Source of the DNA: Symbiodinium sp. CCMP2592
Lineage: Eukaryota; Sar; Dinophyceae; Suessiales; Symbiodiniaceae
Reading direction: 5' to 3'
Assembly: GCA_905221615.1 (NCBI GenBank)
Contig: CAJNDT010003057.1
Coordinates: forward strand, 580,093 to 644,092
DNA: 64,000 nt
Shown here: positions 50,340 through 61,424 of the stretch, piece after piece
Layout of the letters: each line of letters opens with the position of its first letter
Numbering within the stretch: the stretch's first letter is position 1
Position numbers and translations under genes: made by a program
Notes under the pieces: generated by a model
What the model was told of the DNA's origin: nothing
The model's input: the letters and a program-made list of their open reading frames with translations, nothing else
Databases searched by the model: none

Positions 50340-53300
50340 CCCATCCCACAATTTCGGAGACTCAACATCGTGACAGTGAAGTTGCAGAGAGCACCTGCCT
50401 GTCATGAGGAGCTTCTCCAGCAGCAGGAAGTGAAGCTGGCAGCAACTATTGAAGAAGCTTGTCTTCAGTCAGAATGCACGAGTACCACTCATCAAGAGTA
50501 GCGTTTTCTTTCTGAAGTGGTAAGCACAGTACGAGCTTGCGTAGCAGGTTGGTTTCAAGCAGCTGCAGGCCTGGTGGACGTCTGCAGACCTTGTAAGTGA
50601 GCAAGGGCCTTGTCAGTACCTGTGCTGTTGCTACGGGCCCTCACCGATGGTGTGGCGCTTGTCTTTGTGCTGTCTCCGTTAATGGCCAGGACCTTCTCGC
50701 AGAGAGCAAATCCCTCAACGTTGGGCTGCAAGCCCTGCAGCCAACTGCGAAGAAGAAAAAACGTCACCGGGCGGCTTGGCAGAAGGCTCGTGCAGGCAGT
50801 CTGATTTTTTCAGATGAATCAGCGTCGCCAGCATCGTAAACCAGTAAGACCGCTTCGATACCTACTCGTGTCAGTATCATGCTCGGGAGTCTAAACAGGA
50901 TTGCCCGCGCCCATCCGGTCCGGCCGGAAGCGACTGTTGTTTAGAGGAAGAAAGCAAACGCTTGAACGTACACCAAGACTCCCTGCTCATGAAGTCGCAT
51001 CCCAGGCATCTGGCGAATCCACGGTTTCGAAATCTGACTCGGGCAGCAACCGCTCTGAGGCTGCAGCCGTCGCGGTTGCATGGTTTGTACTTGAAGATGA
51101 AACGTCGTTTTGGCAGGCTTCCGCCGCCTTTGCTGAAAACCCGAACAAAGGGCGCACTAGCCTCCTCAACCTGGAGAGCTTCGAGGCGAGGCAAGAGACT
51201 AAAGTCGCTCTTAACTGCCGAAAGCGTGGAGAATGGAGCAAGGCGCCTGGACGTTCAATCTGGTCCGTGGATTGCTGCTCATGGCTCCCTTCCGAGGTGA
51301 AATCCCAGCATGCGGATGGTTCATTCAAACGGATCTTGCGCAGTGACCAGGAGAATCCGCCCAAGAATCTTCTGAGCCGCCTCGCGCGGAAGATGGTGAG
51401 CTCGTGGATGCAGCTTTGCCGCACATGCGCCTATAGTTCTATGTTCTATCTTTCACTGCCACTGGTAGGCAACTATGTAAGCTGAAAGGCTACGGTTCAG
51501 GGTTATGCAGGTAGAGCTCTCGTTTAAGCTTACCTGTGGTGCCAAGGTTCGAAACGTTCTTTGCTGGCGTGTCAGAGGCTCAGTCGATCAGCAGGCCGCA
51601 AGAATATGTTGCAAGAATGCATCGCAAACATGGCTATGCTCCTGGACAGCAAAGTCCTGCAATCACTGAACGACAGAGCGTAAGCTGCGCGCGCAAGGAT
51701 CATGACCAACTCAATCTTCATCGCTGTTCAAGTAGAACTCTCTGCCCAGCAACCAGGCAGATTCGATCAGATTCGACTCCACTTGCCGGACCCAGTCTGT
51801 CATGCATTCCAGCTACTCGTATTCTGGGCAGGAAGATCTCCGAATAGGGGAATGTTCATCGTCTCCACATTCTATAGCTTGCTGCAACTTCGTTTGCAAT
51901 TACTGTGTGCGGTTCTTGGGATGCATGGGGGATGCCCGTAAGAGGGGTCAGCATATTTTGGGCTGCCAGGTTCACAATAGAGCTTCTGATACGACTGGTG
52001 GCTGTGGGTCCTCGACTCTACTGTGGCCAGGACGAGCATGGACCCAGTAGCTTTCAAGAGGGCTGTAAATTGACAGTGCAAGACTGTTGGTCTTAACTGT
52101 CACCACTGCAAGCGCATGCACTGCTAGGACTGGGCCTGGACCTTGCTGGACACACTCGTCGCAGCCTGGCAGAAATCATCTCGTAGCGATGCGACCAGAT
52201 GCGACCACGCATGACGGTTAACCCCCGGGCCGGGTGGCCGGGCCCTGGCCGACAGGTCGCTACGAGCGTCTTCGAATTCATTGTGGAACTACCGGTTCAA
52301 CACGACGCTTTGCTCATCCCGCCTCACACTCTCACACTTGTGCTTGTTGCGCCGATGCTTCGCTCAGGATGAAGGGCAGGAAGAGCAAAGCCTATTTGGC
52401 AATATGCGCCTGCTGCGCATTCTGCGAATCGCGAAGATCACCCGAGCGGTGCGCATCATTAGGCTGGGCAGAGTTATCGTTTCGTGAAGTCTATGTCAAT
52501 GTGACCTTAGCCGGCTCCAATCGTCCTGATCAGGCTGGTGAAGTTCGTGAGGGCTCTCAGGTCGCTGCTCTTCTGCATCGGAAAAACCCTCAAGGCCATG
52601 GAGCCTTGGATTAAATTGGAAGCGATTATTTCTGTCATCCAATAATATATCCAATGCGGAGCTGTCGCTGTGCAGCTTCCGACATCATGAACAAGCTAAG
52701 GCATGGTCGGCAGCTCTTCTCGTGCTAATCATCTTCTTGCCGCTTGGCTTGCAAGCGTCGGGACCGCTCAGCAGATGTGTTTCCTCAGAGCAGATCGTGA
52801 GCCTTTCGTGTTTCGGCGGTGATAGTGCATGGGTTCGTCATGTAATGCTCGCCGTGCTGAGGTTCGGTCTGGTCTTCACAGACATCACCACAGAGTACTT
52901 CGCAAATCCTGAGCAGCATTGGAACCCGGTGACTACAGGTGGATTGCAATCACGCTTTACCATGAACCGTGGAACATGTTTGCGCATCGCGCTATGTCTG
53001 GCACCTGTGCTTCCACTGGCTTCTCTGACAAGTCCGACAGCCCTGGCCCAGACTTTCTTCGTCTTCGCTTTAGCTCGCTGGAGCTCTCCATGCACACCCT
53101 CTTCGCCTCCATTACAGGAGGCAGATTCACATGAAGCACTGCTGTAGACCAGGCTGCAGGGAAATCACGCTCAAAGCATGCACCGTGCAGCATGAGGGAT
53201 GCAAGACACCTAAGGTTAGAGGAACCGTCAGAATCCGCAGAGAAGATTGGGGCAGGATTCTTAAGGCTACCATTTGCACGACATGTCACTTCAGTACCTG

Positions 53301-55325
53301 GAAGGCTTCACCTGGGTGGAAGCTCGCGATGCCTTTGCTGAGCTTAGTTTCGTTTGGGGCACCCCGGCGCATATTGACCGAGAAATGCCAAGTGCAGCAG
53401 TCATCAACTGCCCTTGTGCCAATCTGATACCATGCCCACAAGGTTCGGGTGCCTTGCATGTTGGGGGTAGGCTGGCCTGGTCGCAGACCACAGCTTGCGA
53501 CCGTTGTGAAACAACCTAGGTTTGATGTTCGAGGCCTTCATCTCGTTCTGTTTGTTCGCCGCTGCTCGGTCAACCAAAGCCCGTTTCAACTTTACTGCAA
53601 AGGATTTGATGGACAAACAGAAGCTGTGCAAGCCACTGTTGTTTATACGCTTGACTTGAGGACTGCAGGTTTTTCGCTCCTTTGCTGTGTAGGCCAAGCT
53701 TCACTCACTTATCCTGGCAATGCGTCAGTTCCTTTGTATAACTCTCAGGTTTTGAACGTGATGACTGGCGTGTGGCTCGCCTGCGGAAGAGTGCTTTATT
53801 GAACTCTCTTGCCGTCACTTGCAGCATGCACTCTGTAAACATTCCTCCTACCTGTTGCGTGGCTGGGCTTCCGGGCAGTTAGCACTCCATCAATTACCTT
53901 CCCTTATTTTGCTGGATCGCTGCATACCCTCTTCAAGATAGGTTCTGCCAATCCGCCATTGAAAGCCAGATCCTGAGCCAATGCTGTGTGCAGTGTAGTG
54001 TGGGGCTGTGGCCAGTTGATTCCGCTTTGAAAAATACTCCAGGGCACCAGCCAGACATAGGGTGGCTGTTGCCTCCACTTTCAAGATGCCACTGCAGGTG
54101 CGGAAAAGGACCACGAGTTGAATTTGCAGATGTTGGCCCATGAAAGGGCAAAATATTTCCGAGCCGTGAAGCGGCTGTTCCAGCAGCCGCGCACCCAGGG
54201 GAACTCTCGTACTTCTGCAGGCTCCCGGATTGCAGTCTGCACATCAACTCCAACCAGATGTTTAGCTTTGGCCAGCGCCCTCCCCCCATGCTGTCCAAGC
54301 AAGTTCAAGGTGCCCTTTGCCGGACTCTAGAGTCCAACATGTTTTCTGCGGTCACATCACACCATGGGAGCGAAACCACCGAGAGATGACGAATGCGAAT
54401 ATTAAAGTGAATCACCACCCAGGCTGGACAAGAATGGCGACGGTGGCATAACTGTCGTTGAATTTGAGGCAGAGCTGGTCAAGAGCAACTGACTCTGTGA
54501 ATTTGGTTTCGTGTGGGGCCGGATCAGCTACCTTGATGCAGGTTGCGCTGCAAGATCCGACGCTGCTGCAAGTGTTCAACGCATTGGAGATCAGTGCGGA
54601 TGATGCATGGGCTTTGTTTACGCAACTAGATTCGGAGTCTTGACAGCAGTAGTCAAGCGAGTGAAGTCATCAGTGCCTCATGCTCGGGTGCTTATGGTGC
54701 TTGGTGCTTCAGGCTCGGGTCGTCTGGGGACTAGGGACTCTTCTTCTTATCTGTTCTGCGTGAGCCAACGCCACCATAGCGATCGGAATCGTTGGAGTCT
54801 CTAGCTCGGCGCAGGCCCTTGCTGAGAGACTCGCATTTTGCAGAGGACGGCGATGCCCACGTCGATGCGGACGAGTTTCTCGAAGGCGTTTTGCTTGAAA
54901 TGAGCATGAGTATCCATTGTTGGTTAAGGCGGTAGACGATCGCAACATGCCGCAACTTGAATTGTGGCCTTGAGGGAAAGTGCCCTGCCCAGAAGCTAGA
55001 CCAACCCCAAATCTCAGAAGTTGCAAGGGCGCGAGTGTGATTTCTTCACAAAGTCGTGGACACTTTGGAGTGAGGGGGACAGGGGCAGGTTTCTTTCCCG
55101 GACAGAGTCCACAGTCGGCACTCGCTTCTCGAAAGTCTGGCAGGCTGCATGCTTCTAAAGGGGCCGGCGAGGTCCGTAGATGCCACTTGGCAGCACATTT
55201 ATTCTGCAGTATTGCAGCAGCCTCAGCCCTCCCAGGTCATGGGCATCAAGAGGGACCTCGCTGTTGTGAAACAGCGCTTGGACCAGCAGGCACCTGTTGA
55301 TGGCAAGAAAATGGCAGTGCTTTCG
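50340..55325 (+). CDS. Voltage-gated cation channel, single domain, with EF-hand (split gene)
   Basis: Exon pieces on + occur in the exact order of a six-TM ion transport domain: S1 (51696), S2 (51970), S3 (52256), S4 with regularly spaced basic residues (52368), S4-S5 linker (52533), S5 (52701, 52862), pore loop ending SITGG (53051), S6 (53534, 53749), an EF-hand split over two exons (54542, 54846) and a C-terminal helix (about 55195). An upstream helical segment (HEELLQQQEVKLAATIEEA, about 50400) may be the N-terminus. Single-domain EF-hand channels of the Na/Ca type are common in dinoflagellates. It would pass cations across a membrane in response to voltage, with calcium feedback. Five introns have exact ends: donors GC four times and GA once, always AG before G. 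The outer limits and the region 53770-54540 are uncertain; selectivity cannot be read. Confidence 0.75.
50400..51395 (+). CDS. Channel gene, putative N-terminal exons
   Basis: Candidate coding pieces are a coiled coil near 50403-50480 and the segment SFKRILRSDQENPPKNLLSRL to ARKM at 51320-51394, followed by GTGAGC. The latter joins well to FETFFAGV at 51546-51570 (exon ends GGCGT before GTCAG), which leads to S1. Between them, frames are open but unassigned. Confidence 0.4.
51696..51820 (+). CDS. Channel exon: S1 segment
   Basis: After CAAG the exon reads IMTNSIFIAVQVELSAQQ and CHAFQLLV. N-S-I-F-I-A-V-Q-V-E is the S1 pattern of dinoflagellate and other single-domain cation channels. Confidence 0.65.
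51970..52006 (+). CDS. Channel exon: S2 segment
   Basis: After GCCAG the exon reads FTIELLIRLVAV, the conserved S2 FTxELxxRL pattern, whose Glu pairs with S4 arginines in such channels. Confidence 0.65.
52256..52310 (+). CDS. Channel exon: probable S3 segment
   Basis: After GACAG the exon reads VATSVFEFIVELPVQ, resembling the WNxFDFxIV start of S3, with Glu in place of the usual Asp. Weaker than its neighbours. Confidence 0.4.
52368..52472 (+). CDS. Channel exon: S4 voltage sensor
   Basis: After CTCAG the exon reads DEGQEEQSLFGN, then MRLLRILRIAKITRAVRIIR and LGR. Basic residues at every third position are diagnostic of a voltage sensor; eight are visible. Confidence 0.85.
52533..52594 (+). 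CDS. Channel exon: S4-S5 linker
   Basis: RLVKFVRALRSLLFCIGKTLK, typical of the helix between S4 and S5. Ends at AAG before an intron that starts GC (52595-52700, 106 bp, ends CTAAG). Confidence 0.8.
52701..52741 (+). CDS. Channel exon: S5, first half
   Basis: AWSAALLVLIIFLP, in phase with the previous exon. The next intron 52742-52861 begins GC and ends CTGAG (120 bp). Confidence 0.75.
52862..52928 (+). CDS. Channel exon: S5, end and turret
   Basis: FGLVFTDITTEYFANPEQHW; F-x-x-x-F-T-D-x-x-T is the usual end of S5 in this channel class. The 3' end is approximate. Confidence 0.7.
53051..53120 (+). CDS. Channel exon: pore loop
   Basis: FSSLELSMHTLFASITG. The SxxTLFxxITGG pattern is the pore helix and selectivity-filter entry of dinoflagellate channels. 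The intron 53121-53304 begins GC and ends GGAAG (184 bp); splicing gives SITGGFTWVEARDAF. Confidence 0.8.
53305..53350 (+). CDS. Channel exon: after the pore
   Basis: FTWVEARDAFAEL, equivalent to the G-x-x-W-x-x-A-x-x-P/F region after the filter. The 3' end is not defined; AGCTTAG follows. Confidence 0.6.
53534..53560 (+). CDS. Channel micro-exon: S6, first half
   Basis: AFISFCLFA, 27 bp between TTCGAG and a GC-starting intron (53561-53748, 188 bp, ending CTCAG). Splicing gives FCLFAVLNVMTGV, the standard S6 sequence, which is strong support for so short an exon. Confidence 0.7.
53749..53770 (+). CDS. Channel exon: S6, second half
   Basis: VLNVMTGV, the S6 end with its conserved Asn. The exon end is near GGC before GTGTGG. 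Confidence 0.75.
54542..54634 (+). CDS. Channel exon: EF-hand entering helix
   Basis: VALQDPTLLQVFNALEISAD then DAWALFTQLDS. The next intron 54635-54845 begins GA and ends CAGAG (211 bp). Confidence 0.8.
54846..54893 (+). CDS. Channel exon: EF-hand loop and exiting helix
   Basis: DGDAHVDADEFLEGVLL. Spliced to the previous exon it completes a 12-residue calcium loop, D-S-D-G-D-A-H-V-D-A-D-E, with acidic residues at 1, 3, 5, 9, 11 and 12. Confidence 0.8.
55195..55325 (+). CDS. Channel gene, probable last exon
   Basis: VMGIKRDLAVVKQRLDQQ, a short coiled coil, then PVDGKKMAV and a stop. Coiled-coil tails after the EF-hand are usual in this protein class. The link to the channel is by position only. 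Confidence 0.4.
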
Positions 55326-56380
55326 TAGATGCGACGTGTGGTCAAGTTGAAGGTGTCTGCACTGCTGGGGATGAAAAGCAGCGGCTAAGGTGTCTCAGCC
55401 TCAGATTTTGCAATCTACTGTAGTCATGAGTCATGCGTGGTTAGAAAGGCATTGCTGAAAGAGCAAAGTGCTACAATGCACGACACCATGGGAATGGCAG
55501 GAAAGTCTCCTGAGCAGCTCCTTAGAGCTGCGAGTTGTCGCAGATGAAGCCCTTCCTCGGCTGGGGCATTCGAGCCCTGCCGCTCCCGATCTCGTAGCGG
55601 CTTCTTCCTGCTTGTCAATAGAATTGAGTTTGAAGCCAAATTAAACGCGGCTTTACACGCAAATCCTCAACACTGGGCGGTCTTTGATGAGGCCTCTGAG
55701 GTAGCAGTTTGATGCCGGGTTCAGAGAGGCTTCATTCAAATCAAGAAGATCCCTACACTGCGGGCGTCCCCTCCAAGTTTAAGGAAAGGCTCCGTAATGA
55801 CTGGCAACTACTAGTTCATGCTTGCTTGTGCCGTCTCTGTAGTTGCCGATCTTGTACGTGTGAAATCCCGGCCGCCATTGGAGGTGTTAGCAACTGCTCC
55901 CTTGCTGAGGTGATGCAGAGTGTATAAGAGGTACTCTTTGCACCTTTGGCCTTGAGTTGTCTGACTCCCTGAGCTCACACTGTAAGGCTACTCACCTCCA
56001 TCAGGCCGCTGTCACGGCAAGAATATTTTCGGACGATGTGTGATGAAGCCTGGTAACTCAGTTGTTGTCTTAAAATACAATACTACCAAGACAGAGAAGC
56101 CGAGCTACTTCTTAATCGAAGAGTAAGCTGATGTCGTTGTGGGTCAGTGTCACTTGGAATTGATTCAGCAAGATGTCACAAAAGCATCTCACGGAGCATC
56201 GGATGCCTAAGGCACCAGAATGCGAGGACCCAAGTCAAGCCTAAGAACTGGGCCGGTCTTTTACCTTCAACCTCTGCACAGAAGCTCAAGGTTGTCATCT
56301 TTATCAAAGCACCCGAAAAGACGAAGGCTGCCTGTGCAGCTTTCGGAAGTCTGCAGAGTCGCAGATTGGCAAAGCTTCTG
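55326..56380 (+). other. Possible exons of an unidentified gene
   Basis: Short coding-like pieces bounded by AG and GT/G are seen: KALLKEQSATMHDTMGMA (about 55443-55497), IEFEAKLNAALHANPQHW then AVFDEASE (about 55622-55700, followed by GTAGCAG) and EDPYTAGVPSKFKERL (about 55747-55795). No protein family recognised. They may be 3' exons of the channel gene or a separate gene. Confidence 0.3.
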
Positions 56381-56382
56381 AA

Positions 56383-56826
56383 GTGACCCATTGCTTCCGA
56401 CTCCCCGTCAATGTCTATAGAGCATGTGGTGAGCGTTGGCCTGGAGAGAAATGCAGAGGCCGTGATGAAGTAGATTTGCATGTACTGCTATGCAAACATG
56501 GGGAGAGATATCTCACCAGTGACGAGCGCATTCCCTGCAGCTTCAGTCTTATGATACAGGACTTGGCTTCGTTTGGCTTGCGGCAGCATGTCAGTTTGAC
56601 GCAAGCCATTCAAAAAAGAAAGTTGGAGCAAGCCTATGAGTCCATTTCCTGTGCAGGAATGACCCAAACCGAACTAGAGAAACATCTATCAATGACTCAT
56701 GTTCAACTTAGCGGGTGGGCCACCAAAACAATAAAAAAATGTGCGCTGCCATCTGGTCGCCTCAACCAAGGGAAATCGTTTCTAAATCAAAGGACAAGAG
56801 ACTCCACAGCACAGCAGAGATCCTGA
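56383..56826 (+). CDS. Hypothetical protein segment, 147 residues
   Basis: The open frame MTHCFRLPVNVYRACGERW to STAQQRS is mixed-composition and globular-looking, with helices such as LTQAIQKRKLEQAYESI and MTQTELEKHLSMTHVQLSG. No motif known to me. It could be one exon of the gene begun at 55.4 kb. The ATG is the first in frame but has no other support. Confidence 0.3.
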   Translation: MTHCFRLPVNVYRACGERWPGEKCRGRDEVDLHVLLCKHGERYLTSDERIPCSFSLMIQDLASFGLRQHVSLTQAIQKRKLEQAYESISCAGMTQTELEKHLSMTHVQLSGWATKTIKKCALPSGRLNQGKSFLNQRTRDSTAQQRS

Positions 56827-59354
56827 CGCTGTGCCGCTGTGCTATGTTCCACGATGGTCGCAGCCGACTCGCCGCTGCAGCGACAATGTGCAAACAGACC
56901 GCCAGTGCCGGCGGAGGAGGATCGCGGGCCGCGGGTCGGTTTCTCCACTTCTGTTGAAACCGCTGCCTCTCAGGAGTCTGACTGCACGAGGCCGGCGATC
57001 GGGACTTCAGATGCCGTTCACTTGGATGCCGGGAGAGGCCTCTGGGCTCCTGGAAGGAAGAGCCCGAGAACCAGACAGCTATCAGCTTCCTAGGTCCAAC
57101 TGCGAGACGATATGCTCTTCAAACGCTTGGAGGAGTGGGAGAAGCTATTCGATTCCCGAACGGCTCAAGCATTGTACATTTGCTGCTTCCCACATTAGCA
57201 GGGTCATGTGATGCCCAGTGATTATAAGGACTTGTTTTTTTTAGTTCGATCTTTGCAGGATTGGCTATCGCGAATGGAGGCGTGGGAGTACGGATTCGCT
57301 TTCGGGCCCGGCGTGCTGCAATCGCGGCAGGATAAACTGCAAAGCTCCTGAACCGCAATAAAATCAATTTCGAGAATAGCTCTGTGTGCAGGCGGTTATC
57401 GACAATGCCCTCAGCACATCACGGCAGGCATCGTGACAGGAACAAGTGCAGTTACAAGTCTCATGCATCATTTGCGCTCCAGAATCAGACTGTGTTTCGT
57501 TCAGTTTAGCCGCTGTGTCTTGTGTTGTGGACAAGAAGAACGAAGATGCACTCGGAGTTCCGTTGCACTTGGGCAAATTGTGTTCTCTCAATGAGTTGCA
57601 TCGATGGCCTGTTCGCAGTAGTCGGGTTTTAACATACCTGAACTCTCAACGGCCGGGATGACGAGTTGATGGTTTGCGTTGCCATGGGGCAGGGATTAGA
57701 CTTCCGAGAATAGCAAAGGAGGAGTGTTAGCAATCCGGAACATATTAACGTAATGTGCCAAACTTCTTTAATGAAGCGACAAGATATGGAAAATCTGCGA
57801 CACACGTCTCAGGTCATCTCAGGTCCTAGGTTCTGCATCCTTCGCAGGTCAGGCCGGTCACTCCACGATCTTTCTGCTCGTCGGGCGGGGAGGTTTCACT
57901 GGACGATGCCCCCATCACAAAGGCCTAGTCAGAGTTGTTACTATTGCAGTTTCAATATGGTTTTCCGTCGTATCTTGATTTACGTAGACTCCATGGGCTT
58001 CCTTCTGGAGTCCAGGACGCTTTGTCCTTGCACTTGCCTTTGATTGGTTCCAAGATGCAAGAGATCCGAGATCCCTTGGACAGCGTGTTAGGGCTCCGGA
58101 CCATCCTAGGTCCTACCAGAATGCATCCTCAGAAGGTCCGCCGTCGATGAGTGTGGCCTGCACCGTAATTGCTACCGTAGCCAAATGTTCTTCTATCATT
58201 TGCAAGCTGAACTCATTGCATCAGTACTCTCGGAAAGTCAACGCAGGGCTTTGCGGTGCGGCGTAAGATTTCACAAACACAGCAGCAGACGGTGTGTGAG
58301 GTGCGACGTAAAACCCGTATGGCCACCCGGGACTCCTGGGACAAGGACTTGGAGGACTGTGCAAACTGAAGGTGTCTTCGTCTTGCCGTGTTGCTGCGCA
58401 GCAATCATGAGCTACTAAGCTATTAAATTCTCAGCACTGGAGGGCAATTTTCCGAGCCTACGGTGGCAAAGCAGGAACTGGGTTGCTAGCTCTCGGCTCA
58501 GGACAAGAGACCAGCGCGTCAGGTCTCGCCGGCCGTGGATTCATCTTTCTCGAAGCTTGGAAGTCACAGATATCCGGGCACCTTGACGTCGGCCTAGCAG
58601 ATTTCGGTATCAACAGCAGCACCAGCAGCTGAAGTTGCAAGACTGCAGATCTTACATCTTTACCTGTCCATGGCCCCGCTGTCGTGCCCCATCGCAGACC
58701 CTGTCCCAGGCCCTGTCCGCCCCTGTCGTAGCCCCTGTCCGGGCCTGTCCACCCCCAGCAAAGCTGCAATCTTGGCTGACTTGTCCCATGCTGTGCTGTT
58801 GTACTTGTATTGGATTGGCTGCTGAGCAGTTACCAAACCTACACAGGTATGCTTACCCCTATTTGTCAGTAGTTATACTTTCATCCTTATGGCGAATGCT
58901 ACTACACTGGAGGTAGCGGTTTTCCTTGTTCTCCCTTGCCCATGGTGCCTCTGTCGCTGTGGTATAGCCGTCGCTCTGGTGCACTCGCGGAGCATTGCAT
59001 TATTAACACCCGATGCCTCCTCCCCCTTGTTTTTTGTGGTGGGTTCTGTTCCGGTGAACCGTTTTTTGCAACCTGCCCCCGCAAAAACAAGGACAATCAT
59101 GCAAAACACTATATCGTGCTCGCTACTTGTGAGTTTTTTGAAATAGGAAGTTGTCGCGCATGTCGAAAACTTGCGAGAGTCAGGAAATCCCAACTGCAAC
59201 GACAACTGGCGGTTTGACATCGCGATGTCGCTCCCATGTTCCGAATACGAGGATTGTCACGAGAATCGTGGCCCCAACCAACCCGGTCCCTGTGACTGTT
59301 GTCGCAGACAGTTTTGGGAGGGGGGGAGGATACCATGGTGGGGTGAAACACTGA
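56827..59354. other. 2.5 kb without a recognised gene
   Basis: Frames of 60-130 residues occur on both strands (for example 56831-57211 and 57935-58150 on +), without recognisable motifs. A run of CCCTGTCC-type repeats lies at about 58675-58755. Two Cys-rich short frames lie near 59170-59400. Confidence 0.4.
58675..58755. repeat. CCCTGTCC(C/G) short tandem repeat
   Basis: Seven or eight imperfect CCCTGTC units, about 10-13 bp apart. Confidence 0.7.
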
Positions 59355-60460
59355 ATGTTACGGGTGCCTGTTTGTTTCACGTATCACTTGCATGTATCCA
59401 TGCCTAGCGAGGGGATACGCGCCCATGTTACATCTCAACGTGGTCGCGGAGCTCCCGGGAAACGGGAAGCTTCACACCTGTGGAGGTACCCTGTTGGTAC
59501 GCTCCGCACAGGTGGAGGCAATCGGATCCCCAGTGTGGTTCACACAGGTGAAGGTGACCGGAGTCTCTCCGGCAAACTTCGCTCAGGTGAAGATCAACCG
59601 GAAGAGTATTCTCCCGGGGCTCGATGCGTGGACACCGCAATAGCTAGCCACTGTGTGACGACTTTTGAGCATGGCGAAGGAGATGATGAGTACCTCCTTC
59701 ATGAAAGTGAATCTTCTGCGACGAATGATTCCGAATGATCGTTATCTCAATGAACTACAGCGTCTCTCAGCTTCCCAGCACGTGACCACAAAAGTGCCGA
59801 CATCTTATGATGGACGAAGTAGTTGGCTCGCCTACGAGGATGCGATCGATGACTGGTGTGACATCATTGAGCTAGATGACGACAAGCGTGGACCAGCATT
59901 GAGAAATCGTTTGGAAGGTGAAGCAGCAATCCACAAAAGGCTTCTAGACAGGGACCGCCTGAAGGACCCAACCAACGAAGTGAAGTACTTCAAGAGCTTC
60001 CTGCAGCCGGTCTTCGTGAAGGGAGCCGCCAACGTTTTTTTTTACCGCTTCCAGCACTTCATGGTCTTGCACCGCGGGAATGGAGATAGGCTTCGTTGGA
60101 TTACCAGGTTTCAACCCTCTGTCCAGAGAATGCAAGAAGCGTGGAACGATACCTACCTGCCAATCTTCGACCCGAACAACGCAGAGGTCAGAGCATTCAT
60201 AGCAGGACTTCCCGCAGAAGAACACGAAGGTCTTACACCTGAGAAGGCGATGGAAAGAGCCAATGGCTGGCTTAGAGATCAGCATGCACGGACGATTCCG
60301 ATTTCACGCATGATCAGCATGGATCAGCGACAGGTGCTGACATCATTGATATGATGGCACATCGGAACCGTGTGCTGGCAGGTAACCGCCTTGCCGAGCT
60401 GCGCGAAGTCTACTTTGAGATTTTCTGCACGACCAAGACTTTTTTTTGGGCGCAGGGTCC
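59355..60460 (+). pseudogene. gag: Copia-type gag, second family, 3'-truncated
   Basis: The upstream frame 59355-59738 ends EHGEGDDEYLLHESESSA, the acidic lead-in of this gag. After a frame change near 59745 the frame 59665-60354 gives VTTKVPTSYDGRSSWLAYE, DAIDDWCDIIELDDDKRGP, LRNRLEGEAAIHKRLLDRD and KAMERANGWLRDQHARTIP. This is a very common dinoflagellate copia gag; some elements of this lineage are reported to carry cytosine methyltransferases. A one-base shift at about 60352 leads to MMAHRNRVLAGNRLAELRE to FEIFCTTK at 60440, after which homology ends at a run of T. Zinc knuckle, protease and pol are missing. Confidence 0.7.
59460..59615. repeat. About 45-bp imperfect tandem repeat upstream of gag
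   Basis: (C/T)CACAGGTG(A/G)AGGT-like sequence ending CCGGA or TCGGA recurs about three times (near 59507, 59543 and 59585). Confidence 0.5.
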
Positions 60461-60487
60461 ATTGAGGTCCCGTCTGCACCGACCGTG

Positions 60488-60952
60488 TCAAGTGCGCTTG
60501 TGGGGTTTACGGCTTGGCTTGTGAACTACAGAAACCCAAAGTGCTCTATTTCTGGCAACGCTCGAGACTTGGCGATACGGGGGAGTGTTGTCCATCCATA
60601 CCAGAGAGTGAGAGGAATGTTCTTGCCGAATGTCGGCTGCCGTCAAGATGGCGAAAAAACCATGTTCTATAAGGGAGTGTGGTGGGGCTGCATCGGACTG
60701 TAGATATGAAACACGGCAGGAGGCTTCTACCAAGCATGATTCGGCCCAGTGGGTTTTGGGCCTCCCTACCCCATTAGGGCCTCTTGTGTGGCGATAGGCT
60801 GCTGAAGGCATAAATGTAGACTGGAATTCAAGTGAGTCTGGGTGCCGATATAGATGTCCTAAAAGATTCAGGCGGCTTTGCGAATACTGTTGAGAAGGAG
60901 TAATAACACGTCTAGAGGAAAGGCCAGCTCTGCAAGATACTGGTTGGAACAT
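60488..60952 (-). pseudogene. C-terminal fragment of LINE-type reverse transcriptase
   Basis: The frame reads LNLLGHLYRHPDSLEFQS, TFMPSAAYRHTRGPNGVGRP, KTHWAESCLVEASCRV and YRQVSSVARNRALWVSV. LLGHxxRHPxxxEYxxTFxP, GRPxxHWAExxxxEA and YRRVxxxAxxRxxW are the post-RT C-terminal landmarks of dinoflagellate LINE ORF2. It is 5'-truncated, as LINE copies usually are, and ends in WVSVVHKPSRKP. No endonuclease or catalytic RT is present. Confidence 0.6.
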
Positions 60953-61424
60953 GGAGCCGAGGACGGGTTAATAACCCTATGGTAATAGGAAGATTTGGCC
61001 CAAACTCTAGAGGAGATTGGAGTATACACCTCGTACTCGGTAATATTGCCATTAAGAGCATGCATTAACCTATTCCGAACCTTAGCCGTAAACCCTCTGG
61101 TGCGCACCTTCATTTGGCCGTTCGCAGAACGAGAAGTCTTGGGCGCGCGCTTGGTGGAAAAAACTGAGGCAGTGAATCGATTGTTCTGCTCTAGGCTAGA
61201 AAAGCCTCTGACATTCCACTCTAGCGGCAAAACGATTGACTGGCTACTCTCGGACTTTGGCCTCGCGGAGTAAGCTAACTGGAGAAGGGCTGCCGCTGGA
61301 ACCAGTGCGCAGCGACGCGCGTGCAAAACTGTGCCCACTGTTGGGGACACCGAAGCTGCGAAAGAAGGACCTACAAAAAGGACTGCTCCGCTTTATACAA
61401 GGAAATGCTCGCGGCGATTCCAAC
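60953..61424 (-). other. No gene recognised, possible LINE continuation
   Basis: Frame 60868-61350 on - stays open for 160 residues (TKRAPKTSRSANGQMKVR; SRVWAKSSYYHRVINPSS) but shows no LINE landmark. Confidence 0.25.
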
